Positions 9,049 through 18,512 of a stretch of DNA of 64,000 nt are shown in pieces. The notes under the pieces were generated by a model. The model ran no database searches. It had not been told where the DNA came from and saw only the letters and a list, made by a program, of their open reading frames with translations. The position numbers and the translations under genes were made by a program. Position 1 is the first letter of the stretch. Each line of letters opens with the position of its first letter. The DNA comes from Providencia sp. (GTDB lineage Bacteria; Pseudomonadota; Gammaproteobacteria; Enterobacterales; Enterobacteriaceae): NCBI RefSeq assembly GCF_003533305.1, contig NZ_DOEH01000010.1, positions 62,001-126,000 on the forward strand, in the 5' to 3' direction.

Positions 9049-10617
9049 CTATAAATACGATGCGAGATTGAAGGTGCCTTCTTCAAATAATGAAGAGGAC
9101 ATCACTTTTAAATTTGGGGAAATTTCAGGTACAAAATCCATGTGTGCAAGAATGTCGCGCTCAAGATCAATACCCGGTGCAATTTCAACTAATACGGGTA
9201 CTTTTTCACCTAATGTGAAAACGGCACGTTCAGTCACGAAATGCATTGTTTGGTTAATCTGCCGAGCAATATCAGCATTCCATGAAATCTGTCTGACATT
9301 ACTGACGAGTTTTTTGATATCACCTTCACGCAATATAGTGAGTTGCCCATTTTCACAACGAATATCTAAACCTTTTGCGGTAAAGGTAGAGCAGAAAATA
9401 ACGTGGCGTGCATTTTGGGTAATATCGATAAACCCGCCTGCTCCTGGGCAAATATTACCGAGAAGTGTGGCATTAACATGCCCATAGATGTCCATTTCAC
9501 CTGCGCCCATATAAGTGACATCAACCCCTGTACCGTTGTAGTACAACATTTGATCTTGATGACTGATCATGGCGGACAAATTACGACCAATACCAAAATC
9601 AATTCCACCCGCTTGTACGCCTCCCCAAATACCTGACTCGACGGTAATATCAATACGTTGATTCACGTTCTCTTCTTGAATAATCGCGCCAATCACATCA
9701 TTTGGAATTCCAGTTCCTAAATTAATTACACAATTTTCAGTTAAATAGCGACACGCAATGCGACCAATTAATTTTCGAATATCTAAGGGTAATGGTGCCA
9801 CTTGCTGAGCGGGGGTACGGATATCTCCGCAAAGTGTTGGGTCAAAGAACCAGCTTGATGATTGACGATGATCTTCTTCGGGGTTATCACAGATAACAAT
9901 ATGATCAATAAAACTTGCCGGTACCGTCACACGCTTAGGATGCAATGTCCCGTCTTCAACACAATATTTAACCTGAGCAATCACCTTTGCGCCAAATCGT
10001 TTAGCTGCCAGTACTGCATGTAAAACCTCCAACGACATAGCTTCCTCATCTGTCGTCAAATTGCCTTTTGAGTCTGCATGAGTTCCTCGAATAATAACAA
10101 CATCTAGCGGAATCTCGGGATACCATAACCATGGCTCACCTTTAAAATTGACTTTCTCGACCAAAGGAGGCAATGCCAGTGTCTTAGCATTCATTCTGCC
10201 ACCTTCAAGATCAGGATCGATAAACGTGCCTAATCCCACCTTAGATAATCGTCCCGGTAGACCCGCAGCCATTGCGCCATACAAATGCACCATTTGCCCT
10301 TGAGGCAAACAATAAGCTTCAACTTGATTGTCATTAATCATTTGCATCCACCGAGGGGCTAACCCCCAATGCGAACCAATAATGCGTTTTACCATGCCTT
10401 GATGAGCAAAATGTTGATTGCCCCGAATACGATTACATTGCCCTGCTGCATGAACTAAAGTTAATTGTTTAGGCGAACCCTGAGATAAAAACCGCTGCTC
10501 AATTGCCGATAAAATAGATTCCGCTGCACTAGTTAATGTCATTCCAACCGTACAAACCGTATCACCGTCATTAATTAATTCAGCGGCATCATATTTAGAT
10601 ATAAATTTATTTTTCAT
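9049..10617 (-). CDS. Acyl-CoA:acetate/3-ketoacid CoA-transferase (YdiF-like, fused alpha-beta)
   Basis: The 522-aa product is a single-chain family I CoA-transferase in which alpha and beta halves are fused, like E. coli YdiF (531 aa). It moves CoA between acetate and short-chain acids such as acetoacetate or butyrate. The catalytic glutamate is expected in ITVESGIWGG around residue 335. The C-terminal segment with ITERAVFTL-like sequence (FVTERAVFTLGE), IEIAPGIDLERDILAHMDF and ISPNLKVM is characteristic. The start MKNKFISKYDAAELINDGDT is the conserved N-terminus. It is the second gene of the leftward operon, 84 bp after the ligase gene. Its substrate in this operon is inferred only as a short-chain acid. 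Confidence 0.9.
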   Translation of the reverse strand: MKNKFISKYDAAELINDGDTVCTVGMTLTSAAESILSAIEQRFLSQGSPKQLTLVHAAGQCNRIRGNQHFAHQGMVKRIIGSHWGLAPRWMQMINDNQVEAYCLPQGQMVHLYGAMAAGLPGRLSKVGLGTFIDPDLEGGRMNAKTLALPPLVEKVNFKGEPWLWYPEIPLDVVIIRGTHADSKGNLTTDEEAMSLEVLHAVLAAKRFGAKVIAQVKYCVEDGTLHPKRVTVPASFIDHIVICDNPEEDHRQSSSWFFDPTLCGDIRTPAQQVAPLPLDIRKLIGRIACRYLTENCVINLGTGIPNDVIGAIIQEENVNQRIDITVESGIWGGVQAGGIDFGIGRNLSAMISHQDQMLYYNGTGVDVTYMGAGEMDIYGHVNATLLGNICPGAGGFIDITQNARHVIFCSTFTAKGLDIRCENGQLTILREGDIKKLVSNVRQISWNADIARQINQTMHFVTERAVFTLGEKVPVLVEIAPGIDLERDILAHMDFVPEISPNLKVMSSSLFEEGTFNLASYL

Positions 10618-10701
10618 TATAAAACCCCATCCAAAGGCTAATTATTTCATAGCCTTTTAATTGGTATAATTAAGTTAACATTAGTTATTTAAAGTGTAAT
10701 A

Positions 10702-12219
10702 TTAGTTATTTAAATCGTAATATCTTTTTTTCAAATCTTTTTTACTTATTTTACCATTCCATGTTCGAGGAAAGTCTCGAGTAAACATAATTCTGACCGG
10801 TACTTTATAGGTTGGCACTCTATCTTTTAGCCATTCAATAATTTCTTTGCTTGTTAAACAAAACTGACTTTCCGGAATAATAAACGCAATCGGCTCTTCA
10901 CCATAAATTGCACTTTCTATTGGAATAACGGCAACTTCATTAACACCGGGATAATTTGAAATTAAGTCTTCAATTTCTATTGAATATATTTTCTCACCAC
11001 CACGGTTAATCATATCTTTAATACGGTCTTGTATATAAAGATAACCATCATCATCCACATAACCAATATCACCCGTAAAAAACCAACCCGCTTTAAATGC
11101 AGTTTCATTGGCGGGGCTATCAGGCCAATATCGGTTAATAACAACATCCCCTTTAACCCAGATATTGCCAGTGCTATTTGCCGGTTTATCTTCACCGATA
11201 TCATTACGGATAGCTATTTTTAGTCCCGGTACTGGTAAACCTGAACTGGCTTTTTTATTTCCTGAACGGATATCATCTAAATATACTGTCGCAGGTGATG
11301 ATGTTTCAGTTAATCCATAAATAGAATGAATTGATGTTTCTGAAAATATATATGAAAGCTCTTTTATTGTACCTTCATTTAAATGTCCAGCACCACAAGC
11401 AATCATACGTAAAGAATGAAATCGTTCTAAATTAATACTTTTATTTTCTTTTATTTTTTTAATTAACAATATAAATACGGTTGGTGAACCATGTAAAAAA
11501 GTAATTTTTTCTTTTGCAATAGTAGAAATAATATCTTTAGCATTAAATTTTCGATGTAAATAAACCGTTCCACCTATATGAATAAAAAGTGCTAATATGG
11601 CTGATAACCCCGTTATATGATAAATAGGAACTGAAAGTATCGTTTTGTCTATTGCAGATAATTTTAATGTTTCTTGATAAGCATATATCGCTGAAAGTAT
11701 ATTTTTATGCGTTATCACTGCACCTTTCGGTGTACCTGTTGTGCCCGAGGTAAAAATAATAACTGCTGGGTCATCTTCATTAACATGATTCGTAAATTCA
11801 ATTTCATCCGACAATATTAATGATTGCCATTGAGAAAGACTTATTCCCCGAGTATTAAACTGAGATAACCAAGGCTGGCAGCTGTCATCCCAAAAAATTG
11901 CATCAGCATTTATGCAAGATAAATGACCTTTCCCTTCAAACTCTTTCATTTTAGTACTGAGTGGAATCACTTGAATACCGAGCCCAACCGCAGCATAAAA
12001 CAACTGACAAAATTCAATGGTATTCCCCCAACCCAATACGATGCGGTCTCCCTTTTGTAATCGCAATGTTGAGCTCAACCAGCGCATTGTTTGATTTACT
12101 TTTTTCAATAATTGGTCATAACGCCAACTTTGATCTTCAAAAACAATCGCAATCGCATCTGGCTGCAATTTTGCTCTATTTAATAAGCTTTGATAAATAT
12201 TTGAATTTGGCTGTAGCAC
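10702..12219 (-). CDS. AMP-dependent acyl-CoA synthetase (ligase)
   Basis: This 505-aa ANL-superfamily enzyme activates a carboxylic acid with ATP and CoA. Signatures are the P-loop-like IIFTSGTTGTPKGAVITHKN, SIYGLTETSSP, the WFFTGDIGYVDDDGYLYIQDRIKDMI motif with DRIKDMINRGGEKI, and the C-terminal catalytic lysine in RTWNGKISKKDL. I place the start at a GTG (12219), seven bases after a GGAG; this gives an N-terminus (LQPNSNIYQSLLNRA) aligned with the family. A longer TTG start at 12294 has no ribosome site. It is the first gene of the operon with CoA-transferase, reductase and thiolase. Chain-length preference is unknown; it could act on fatty, branched or aromatic acids. Confidence 0.85.
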   Translation of the reverse strand: MLQPNSNIYQSLLNRAKLQPDAIAIVFEDQSWRYDQLLKKVNQTMRWLSSTLRLQKGDRIVLGWGNTIEFCQLFYAAVGLGIQVIPLSTKMKEFEGKGHLSCINADAIFWDDSCQPWLSQFNTRGISLSQWQSLILSDEIEFTNHVNEDDPAVIIFTSGTTGTPKGAVITHKNILSAIYAYQETLKLSAIDKTILSVPIYHITGLSAILALFIHIGGTVYLHRKFNAKDIISTIAKEKITFLHGSPTVFILLIKKIKENKSINLERFHSLRMIACGAGHLNEGTIKELSYIFSETSIHSIYGLTETSSPATVYLDDIRSGNKKASSGLPVPGLKIAIRNDIGEDKPANSTGNIWVKGDVVINRYWPDSPANETAFKAGWFFTGDIGYVDDDGYLYIQDRIKDMINRGGEKIYSIEIEDLISNYPGVNEVAVIPIESAIYGEEPIAFIIPESQFCLTSKEIIEWLKDRVPTYKVPVRIMFTRDFPRTWNGKISKKDLKKRYYDLNN

Positions 12220-12613
12220 AGGCACTCTCCAACACTGCTGATACCACTCATATGCTTTCAATGTATAAAATGAAGTCGATGAAATAAGTGCCAACGTTCA
12301 CAAATCATTCACATTGTTTGTTTATTTGAATTAGCTATATGCACAACTCTATTGTTAAAATTTCCTCGATAAAAACGCTTTTTTTTATTTATATTCATCA
12401 TGACCTAAATTATTTACCTTTAGTTACTCCCTAATAGCCACATTTGACTTTGTTCTGCACTATAGTACTTGTGCGCATTAACAACCCATCACTTAAATAT
12501 AAGGGGAATGAAAATCAGTGGCTAATTTATCTCCTCTTGCTAAAGTACCAAGAGCGGTATTATTTACCGAATAAGGCGTTTCATCTCACATTTGCAAATT
12601 TAAGGGAATCCTC
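12220..12613. promoter_or_regulatory. Divergent intergenic region: acyl-CoA ligase and yghU
   Basis: The roughly 390 bp between the two divergent genes hold no convincing gene. The part near 12300-12480 is AT-rich, with tracts such as TTTTTTTTATTTATATT, and should contain both promoters. I recognise no specific operator. Confidence 0.4.
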
Positions 12614-13438
12614 ATGGCAGACTCAACATATGTTCCACCCAAAGTGTGGAAGTGGGATCAAAGCAGTGGTGGTAAATTTGCCAATATTAACCGCCCAATT
12701 TCTGGCGCTACCCATGAAAAAGCGTTACCCATTGGTAAGCATCCACTCCAACTTTATTCTCTCGGCACACCGAACGGGCAAAAAGTCACTATCATGCTTG
12801 AAGAGCTGCTAGCCCTTGGTATTAAAGAAGCAGAGTACGATGCATGGCTAATTAATATTGGTGAAGGAGACCAGTTTGGTTCTGGATTTGTCGATATTAA
12901 TCCTAATTCAAAAATACCTGCGCTCGTGGATAGAAGTGGAACGAAACCCATCAGCATATTTGAATCTGGCGCGATCCTCACCTACTTAGCTGAGAAATTT
13001 TCGGTTCTTTTACCCACCGCACAACCAGAGCGAGCCGAAACATTATCATGGCTATTTTGGCAAATGGGTTCAGCCCCATTTGTTGGCGGCGGTTTTGGTC
13101 ATTTTTATGCTTATGCCCCAGAAAAATACGAATATCCCATCAACCGCTTTGCCATGGAAGCCAAGCGCCAGCTAGATGTCCTAGATCGCCGTTTAGCCAC
13201 ACACAAATATATCGCAGGTGAAAATTATACTATTGCCGATATTGCAATTTGGCCATGGTACGGGGCATTAGTAAAAGGTTGGCTATATAATGCTGCTGAA
13301 TTTTTATCTGTCCATGAATACAAAAATGTTATTCGCTGGGCTGATGAAGTTTATGCTCGTCCTGCGGTACAACGGGGTCGTAAAGTGAATAACTCTGAGT
13401 ATATTAGAGAACGTCATGATGCTAGTGATATTGTTTAA
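12614..13438 (+). CDS. yghU: Glutathione-dependent disulfide-bond oxidoreductase YghU
   Basis: The 274-aa product belongs to the Nu-class glutathione transferase-like proteins that show disulfide-bond reductase activity with bound glutathione. It is very close to E. coli YghU (288 aa): ADSTYVPPKVWKWD, SGGKFANINRPISGATHEK, PLQLYSLGTPNGQKVTIML and SGFVDINPNSKIPALVD (thioredoxin-like N-domain with the cis-Pro), then the helical C-domain with YTIADIAIWPW. The C-terminus is slightly shorter but keeps ERHDAS. The start is the ATG at 12614 behind GGGAATCCTC. It is monocistronic, divergent from the acyl-CoA operon and convergent with pgtA. Confidence 0.95.
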   Translation: MADSTYVPPKVWKWDQSSGGKFANINRPISGATHEKALPIGKHPLQLYSLGTPNGQKVTIMLEELLALGIKEAEYDAWLINIGEGDQFGSGFVDINPNSKIPALVDRSGTKPISIFESGAILTYLAEKFSVLLPTAQPERAETLSWLFWQMGSAPFVGGGFGHFYAYAPEKYEYPINRFAMEAKRQLDVLDRRLATHKYIAGENYTIADIAIWPWYGALVKGWLYNAAEFLSVHEYKNVIRWADEVYARPAVQRGRKVNNSEYIRERHDASDIV

Positions 13439-13464
13439 TTGATTATTTCAATAAAATATCTTGT

Positions 13465-13491
13465 ATAGGCTGGGGTTTAGCCTCAGCCTAT
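13465..13491 (+). terminator. Hairpin after yghU
   Basis: ATAGGCTGGGG and CCTCAGCCTAT form an 11-bp stem with one non-Watson-Crick position around a 5-nt loop, in the gap between convergent yghU and pgtA. The T-tract is weak, so it may be a shared or factor-assisted terminator. Confidence 0.45.
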
Positions 13492-13505
13492 CAGCTATAT
13501 TCAAA

Positions 13506-14756
13506 CTATATTATTCGATAATGATGTTTATCTAAACCGTACTTTTTCATGCGTAAATACAGTTTCTTACGCGGCATTTGCAAATACTCTGATACATCAT
13601 TAATACGTCCTTGATGAATATTCAACGCTTCCGTAATAATTTGCCGCTCATAATTTTCAATCTGCTGATCCAATGCTGTCGGTACAACAGAAGCTAATAA
13701 CGGATTTGCAGTTTCTCCCATCGGCATGATCCCGACTGCATAAAGTTCCGCAGCATTCGCCAACTCCCCTACATTTCCTGGCCAATGACGGCGCGTTAGT
13801 TTTTTAATAAAAGACTCATCCAATATTGAAAAAGAATGATTTAAGCGCGTACAGGCTAACTCCAGATAATAATGAAAAAGAGGGGAAATATCGGCTTTGC
13901 GTTGTGATAGCGGTAAACAAACAACTTGGGTCATTGAAAATAGATAATAAAGCTCTGCGACCAATTTTTGCTGTTTAGTCAACATAATCAGAGGGGTTTC
14001 TGAAATACCCACTAAACGAAATGAACGATGTTCCTGCTGAATATGCTGTACTAAATATCGTTGCTGGCTTAATGGCATAAACTCAATATTTTTAAGCACT
14101 AATGTACCATCAGCGACTTCACTCAACCATGTATCAAGAGGAACATCTTGCTCATTGATTAATGTTTTTATCACTAATGGTGACTGCTTATTATTACTAA
14201 TTTGATGCAAATAACGGGATAAATACGTTCTCCCACTGCCAAACTCACCTTGAAAAAATACCGCAGCATGCGTTTCAGCAAGACTCTGTAATTGCAGGCT
14301 CACTTGTTGCGTCCATTCACTTTGCCCGACAAAATTCAACGTAAGCTGCTTTTTCCCCCAATGCCGTTGCTTCACACGTTGCTTACGCGCGGTTAAGGCT
14401 TTTTCAACTTGCAATAGAAGATACTCAGGATTAATTGGCTTTTGTAAGAAATCCCATGCGCCCAATTTAACGGCCTCAACAGCCATCGGGACATCACCAT
14501 GCCCAGTAATCAGCACAACGGGTAAATATTTATCTTTTTCAAGAAATAATGCCATCAAATCAATACCCGAACAGTCGGGCATACACACATCGCTTAAGAC
14601 AATACCACACCAATCACGATGAACTAATTCTTTAGCAATCAATGGATTATCACAACTGAAAACCCGATACCCTGCTTGCGCTAATAATAAGCAGTAAGCT
14701 TCAAGTACATCTTTATCGTCATCAATTAACAATATATCGTAATTGTCATCAAGCAT
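13506..14756 (-). CDS. pgtA: PgtA, phosphoglycerate transport response regulator (NtrC-like layout)
   Basis: PgtA is the response regulator that turns on the pgtP phosphoglycerate transporter. The 416-aa product (Salmonella PgtA is about 415 aa) has a receiver domain (LLIDDDKDVLEAY; phospho-Asp in IVLSDVCMPDCSGIDL; Lys in WDFLQKPINPEYL), a central AAA+-like domain and a C-terminal Fis-type helix-turn-helix (IHQGRINDVSEYLQMPRKKLYLRMKK). The central domain is degenerate: the Walker A region reads GEFGSGRT with Arg in place of Lys, and I see no GAFTGA loop. It is therefore unlikely to activate sigma-54 polymerase. Its start overlaps the pgtB end by 8 bp, the last gene of a leftward pgtC-pgtB-pgtA operon. 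Confidence 0.93.
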   Translation of the reverse strand: MLDDNYDILLIDDDKDVLEAYCLLLAQAGYRVFSCDNPLIAKELVHRDWCGIVLSDVCMPDCSGIDLMALFLEKDKYLPVVLITGHGDVPMAVEAVKLGAWDFLQKPINPEYLLLQVEKALTARKQRVKQRHWGKKQLTLNFVGQSEWTQQVSLQLQSLAETHAAVFFQGEFGSGRTYLSRYLHQISNNKQSPLVIKTLINEQDVPLDTWLSEVADGTLVLKNIEFMPLSQQRYLVQHIQQEHRSFRLVGISETPLIMLTKQQKLVAELYYLFSMTQVVCLPLSQRKADISPLFHYYLELACTRLNHSFSILDESFIKKLTRRHWPGNVGELANAAELYAVGIMPMGETANPLLASVVPTALDQQIENYERQIITEALNIHQGRINDVSEYLQMPRKKLYLRMKKYGLDKHHYRII

Positions 14757-16755
14757 GTTTACTGACCTTCTTAAAGCTTAAAATTGCACATCCGTTTTGA
14801 GTGAGCGTCGATGCTATACGCAACTGCCCCCCTAACTGCTGCATAATCGAATGACTAATCGATAAACCAACACCAAGCCCGATTTCTTTACTTGTAGTAA
14901 ATGGCTTCATTAAAGAATCCGCAAGCGCTAATGGCCAACCACTTCCATTATCAACAATATATAACGTGAGCTCGTCATCTGTTTCAGTGTAATCGACGGA
15001 AATCACCGCTTTGGTTGGACTGGCATCTAAGGCATTCGCTAATAAATTCACGAGGACTTGTTGAATTCCGATTTCATCACCAAATACCCGCGGCAGAGCA
15101 TCAGGGTACAATAAGCTAACGTCACGCGTTTTGTGTTGTAATAACAAAACATCCCAAGCACTTTGAATACTTTGATTTAAGCAAATAGGTTGAAGCTGTT
15201 CATCGCTATCACGTTTGCGCGCAAATTGGCGTAGTGCACGAATGATCCCATCCATACGAGTCACCAGTTTTTCAGATTTATTCAATGCCTGTTGTGCTAT
15301 GTCAATTTCTTCAGATATCAACGCTTTTTTAGCCATATAGAGGTGCATTGACAGTGCATTCAGTGGTTGGTTTATTTCATGAGCAAGTGTTGTCATTGTC
15401 TGACCCACTACCGCTAATTTAGCGGTTTGAATTAACTCATTTTGTGTCGTTCTTAAATTTTCTTCAATCGCTTTACGGTCTTTAATCTCTTGTTCAAGCT
15501 GATTTTTTTGCTGATTAATTTGCTCAATTGTCCGTTGTAACAACATCGCGATACGACCCAATTCGTCTCGCCCACCCACCGGAATTGGCGTCGTCAAATC
15601 ACCAAAACTAATTTTTGCAACTGCTTGATTTAAAGTATTAAAACGTTTTACTAACCGAGATTGAATAAAAAAGTAATTAAATAGCACCGCTAAAAGTAAG
15701 GCAAGAACGGCGGTAATAATAATAATGGTACCACTCAGCGACATAATATCCGTTAAATGATGATTTAGCGTTTGTAGCTGTGAATGGCTATTTCCTAATT
15801 GCAATTCCAGTTGTGAACGGAATCGAGCTAAAATTCGCTCTTTTTCAGTCGTCATCGCAGCAAGCTTGGTTTTCGCTTGTTGATAATTTTGCAGCACACT
15901 TAGCATTTTACTATCAGATAAACCAATATCTAACAGCTCATCAATCGTTTGGCGTAACGTAACTGCACTTGGGTAAAGATCAAACACTGCTTCATTTGCG
16001 TCGAAATTAGCCTGTAAGTAGCGTAAATAGCGAACATAGCTCTCATTTTCATCCATATCAGCCAGTTCTGATCCATTTTGTAAATTTTTCAAACGTCCTG
16101 AAAGTACGCTACTAATTTGTTCCTCCAATCTCGACAACATATAAATCAGCTGTAACTCCCCTTGAACATTACGCAACCTACCCTGTAGGGCGACCGTTTG
16201 ATTTGGTTCTTGCTCAATTTTATCCAGTAAAGAGCCCTGCTGAAGACTAATATCTTGGGATAGCGAACTTAATTCCGTATTAAAATCATCATGCAACCAG
16301 TTAATTCGCGATGAAAGGGTATTCACCTGCTCATTAGCTAGAAATAATGTATACAAGGCCTTATCTAACCGATGCAATAAATCTTGGCTTTGCGAAACAA
16401 TATCCGCAATTTGTTGATGATCGCGCCCAGTTAGATTTTGATTAATCGCAGTAACTTGCGTTAAATGAGTGGTTATCTGGTTGCGTAATTGCAGCCGAGT
16501 CGCCGTATTAGGTGCTTTTAAAAACTCGTTTAATTCATCGACTAAGGTATTTAATTGTCCTTCAATTAAGAAAGAGGATTGGATACGCGGAAAATAGTCA
16601 CCAAGGGCATAACGAATTTGCTGGTTTTGCGCTTTCCATGCATACAGGCTGACACAACTCACAATTAGCGTCATTAAAGTCCCTGCAACAAATGCGGCTC
16701 GCAAAATTGAGCTAATACTAAACAAACCAATGTAATTAATAATCCGTTGTTTCAT
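14749..16755 (-). CDS. pgtB: PgtB, phosphoglycerate sensor histidine kinase
   Basis: The 668-aa inner-membrane kinase pairs with PgtA. It has an N-terminal membrane helix (about residues 14-37), a long, largely helical periplasmic domain, and a second membrane helix near residue 345 (IIIITAVLALLLAVLFNYFF). A HAMP-like linker (LNQAVAKISFGDLTTPI) and coiled coil follow. The H-box VVGQTMTTLAHEINQPLNAL carries the phospho-His, and the ATPase domain has N (LVNLLANALDASP), DNGSGWP and GLGVGLSIS boxes. The layout matches Salmonella PgtB. Its start overlaps the pgtC stop by 4 bp and its end overlaps pgtA by 8 bp, so translation is probably coupled. PgtC is expected to present the phosphoglycerate signal. 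Confidence 0.94.
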   Translation of the reverse strand: MKQRIINYIGLFSISSILRAAFVAGTLMTLIVSCVSLYAWKAQNQQIRYALGDYFPRIQSSFLIEGQLNTLVDELNEFLKAPNTATRLQLRNQITTHLTQVTAINQNLTGRDHQQIADIVSQSQDLLHRLDKALYTLFLANEQVNTLSSRINWLHDDFNTELSSLSQDISLQQGSLLDKIEQEPNQTVALQGRLRNVQGELQLIYMLSRLEEQISSVLSGRLKNLQNGSELADMDENESYVRYLRYLQANFDANEAVFDLYPSAVTLRQTIDELLDIGLSDSKMLSVLQNYQQAKTKLAAMTTEKERILARFRSQLELQLGNSHSQLQTLNHHLTDIMSLSGTIIIITAVLALLLAVLFNYFFIQSRLVKRFNTLNQAVAKISFGDLTTPIPVGGRDELGRIAMLLQRTIEQINQQKNQLEQEIKDRKAIEENLRTTQNELIQTAKLAVVGQTMTTLAHEINQPLNALSMHLYMAKKALISEEIDIAQQALNKSEKLVTRMDGIIRALRQFARKRDSDEQLQPICLNQSIQSAWDVLLLQHKTRDVSLLYPDALPRVFGDEIGIQQVLVNLLANALDASPTKAVISVDYTETDDELTLYIVDNGSGWPLALADSLMKPFTTSKEIGLGVGLSISHSIMQQLGGQLRIASTLTQNGCAILSFKKVSKHA

Positions 16756-18023
16756 TTGATCATTTCCAAGTAAGCGATCGCTTTACGCTGCTGTTCTTGG
16801 AAGAAACTTTGCCAACGCATATATTCTTCTTCAGCTTTACGACTGTCTTCAAACCGTGAGTAATATGCAGGATCGATACTTTCTTGAGCACTAACAGGCA
16901 TAGCGGTTAATAATTGGCGCACTTCCGGTAGCGTTTTTTTTAATTTAGCCTCTGCCATATACACGGCTCGCCATGCATCTTTCGATTCAGTTAAACGAAA
17001 AGTAATCGCCATATCAAAAAGTTGTTGTATTAATTTCTGACGCTTCAAGACGAGATGCTCATCTAGCGGTATGGGAGAATTTAATAACTGGCTCTGTTGT
17101 GCTTCTCGAGGATGCCCTTTGGGAAGCGGAGTCACCGGATACTTTCCGGTGTTGGTATCCGCTAATACCCGCTGCCCTTGTTCACTGAGTAAAAATGAAA
17201 TAAATTGCCGTGCTTTTTCTTTATTTAAACTATAACGCGTAATAGCAATAAATGTCGGTGATGTTCCCGAATCTGGCAAATAATGAAACTCTAAATCAGC
17301 ATTACCTAAAAGCAAATTGGCATAATTATCAATAATAGGTGCAGCGCCCCCTAGACCTGTTTTAATTTTATCCGCAACACCAAAGCTTCGTGATGAAACT
17401 GTCGCTAAATTACCTGAAATACTGAGTAAAATTCGCCAACCTTCATCCCATCCGCGCTGCTGTAGCAGCGATTCAATCATAAGATGATACGTATCTGAGC
17501 GGGATGGGCTGCTCATCAGTAACATGCCTTGATAGCGACTATCAGCAAGTTCATCCCACGTTTTAGGAATAGGTAACTGGTTCTCTCGCATCCAATTTCG
17601 ATTCACTAAAATACCGTAACCAGAAAAAGCGACTGCCGCGACGGTTTCTTTCAATGATGAGGGCACAATACGTTGAGAAAATTCAGGTATCCCCTGCAAC
17701 GCAGCTAAGCGCTCATGCTGTTGTAAATGCTGCATTAACATAGGAGAAGAGGTGAGAACTAAATCGACATTCTCGAGTGCTTGGGTATCTAATAAACGTT
17801 CTAAAGATGCGCTTGTACGATTTATGGTACGAATAGGAACCGCTTCAGGCTGCACCTTCCAACTGTTCATAATATAAGTTGTAGCCTCGGGGGAAAATGT
17901 CGTTGCCACTACTAATTCATCATTTTTCGCTATAGTTGCATGGCCCAGTTGGCTAAAACTAACGCCAATAATAACCAGCATGATGGACGTAATAACAGTC
18001 TGGAGCCGCTTTATTTTTATCAT
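16752..18023 (-). CDS. pgtC: PgtC, periplasmic phosphoglycerate signal-binding protein
   Basis: The 423-aa secreted protein has an N-terminal signal sequence (hydrophobic VITSIMLVIIGVSFSQLGHA, residues 9-29) followed by a periplasmic binding fold of the iron(III)/organophosphate type (DELVVATTFSPEATTYIM; GYGILVNRNWMRENQLPIPKTWDEL; FISFLLSEQGQRVL). In Salmonella PgtC acts with PgtB in sensing external phosphoglycerate rather than as part of a pump. The start ATG at 18023 has GGAGAGA upstream. It is the first gene of the pgtCBA operon and is divergent from pgtP. The C-terminal extension (about residues 330-423) is predicted helical. Confidence 0.92.
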   Translation of the reverse strand: MIKIKRLQTVITSIMLVIIGVSFSQLGHATIAKNDELVVATTFSPEATTYIMNSWKVQPEAVPIRTINRTSASLERLLDTQALENVDLVLTSSPMLMQHLQQHERLAALQGIPEFSQRIVPSSLKETVAAVAFSGYGILVNRNWMRENQLPIPKTWDELADSRYQGMLLMSSPSRSDTYHLMIESLLQQRGWDEGWRILLSISGNLATVSSRSFGVADKIKTGLGGAAPIIDNYANLLLGNADLEFHYLPDSGTSPTFIAITRYSLNKEKARQFISFLLSEQGQRVLADTNTGKYPVTPLPKGHPREAQQSQLLNSPIPLDEHLVLKRQKLIQQLFDMAITFRLTESKDAWRAVYMAEAKLKKTLPEVRQLLTAMPVSAQESIDPAYYSRFEDSRKAEEEYMRWQSFFQEQQRKAIAYLEMIK

Positions 18024-18512
18024 CGATTTCTCTCTCCTGCTGACAGATGTGATTCACATCAAAAAAGTGACAATCTTTTTATTTTGTCCAAAAGTCTATT
18101 TGGGGCAAATCTTACCCTTTTCAGGATAGAGACAAATTTAAGTTAAATAACCAGCCCATAAACAATGGATTATTTATTTTTATACTTAAGGTCATTAGTG
18201 ATAAATACCTCCGCTGCGCGACTAAAAGTCTGCCAAACTTTCAACAAAACAAAATCAGCCCACTAATCACCAAACCTTTAATCTCACTCTTCAATCATTA
18301 AAGCAACCATTAAATCGTCATAAATAAAAAATCATTTATAGCCTTGATTGTTATGAGTCAATTTGACCGTTACCTTTCCAAAATTGAGTCAAAAGTGACA
18401 CAAAAACAGGATGTTGAGATATTTTTTAAAGCAGAACATGATGGCCTCGTCAGAAAAAAAACGACAAAAAACTCAACGATTTTATTTTTATATCTATTTC
18501 ACAGGTGAATCT
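18024..18512. promoter_or_regulatory. pgtC-pgtP divergent control region with repeats
   Basis: Nearly 490 bp separate pgtC and pgtP. Two identical AAAAGTGACA decamers occur at 18063-18072 and 18391-18400, one near each divergent gene. A 15-bp near-palindrome GATGTGATTCACATC lies at 18046-18060, within 23 bp of the pgtC start. One of these elements may be the PgtA-binding site; this is inference. No additional gene is convincing in the region. Confidence 0.45.

Noticed and set aside
7091..12219. Polyhydroxyalkanoate synthesis operon
   Set aside because: No PHA synthase or phasin gene is present in the window.
12444..12812. 122-codon frame overlapping the yghU start
   Set aside because: It overlaps yghU in another frame and has no family similarity or ribosome site.
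18046..18060. GATGTGATTCACATC as a CRP site
   Set aside because: The TGTGA and TCACA halves are separated by one base, not six, so it does not fit CRP; kept only as an unexplained palindrome.
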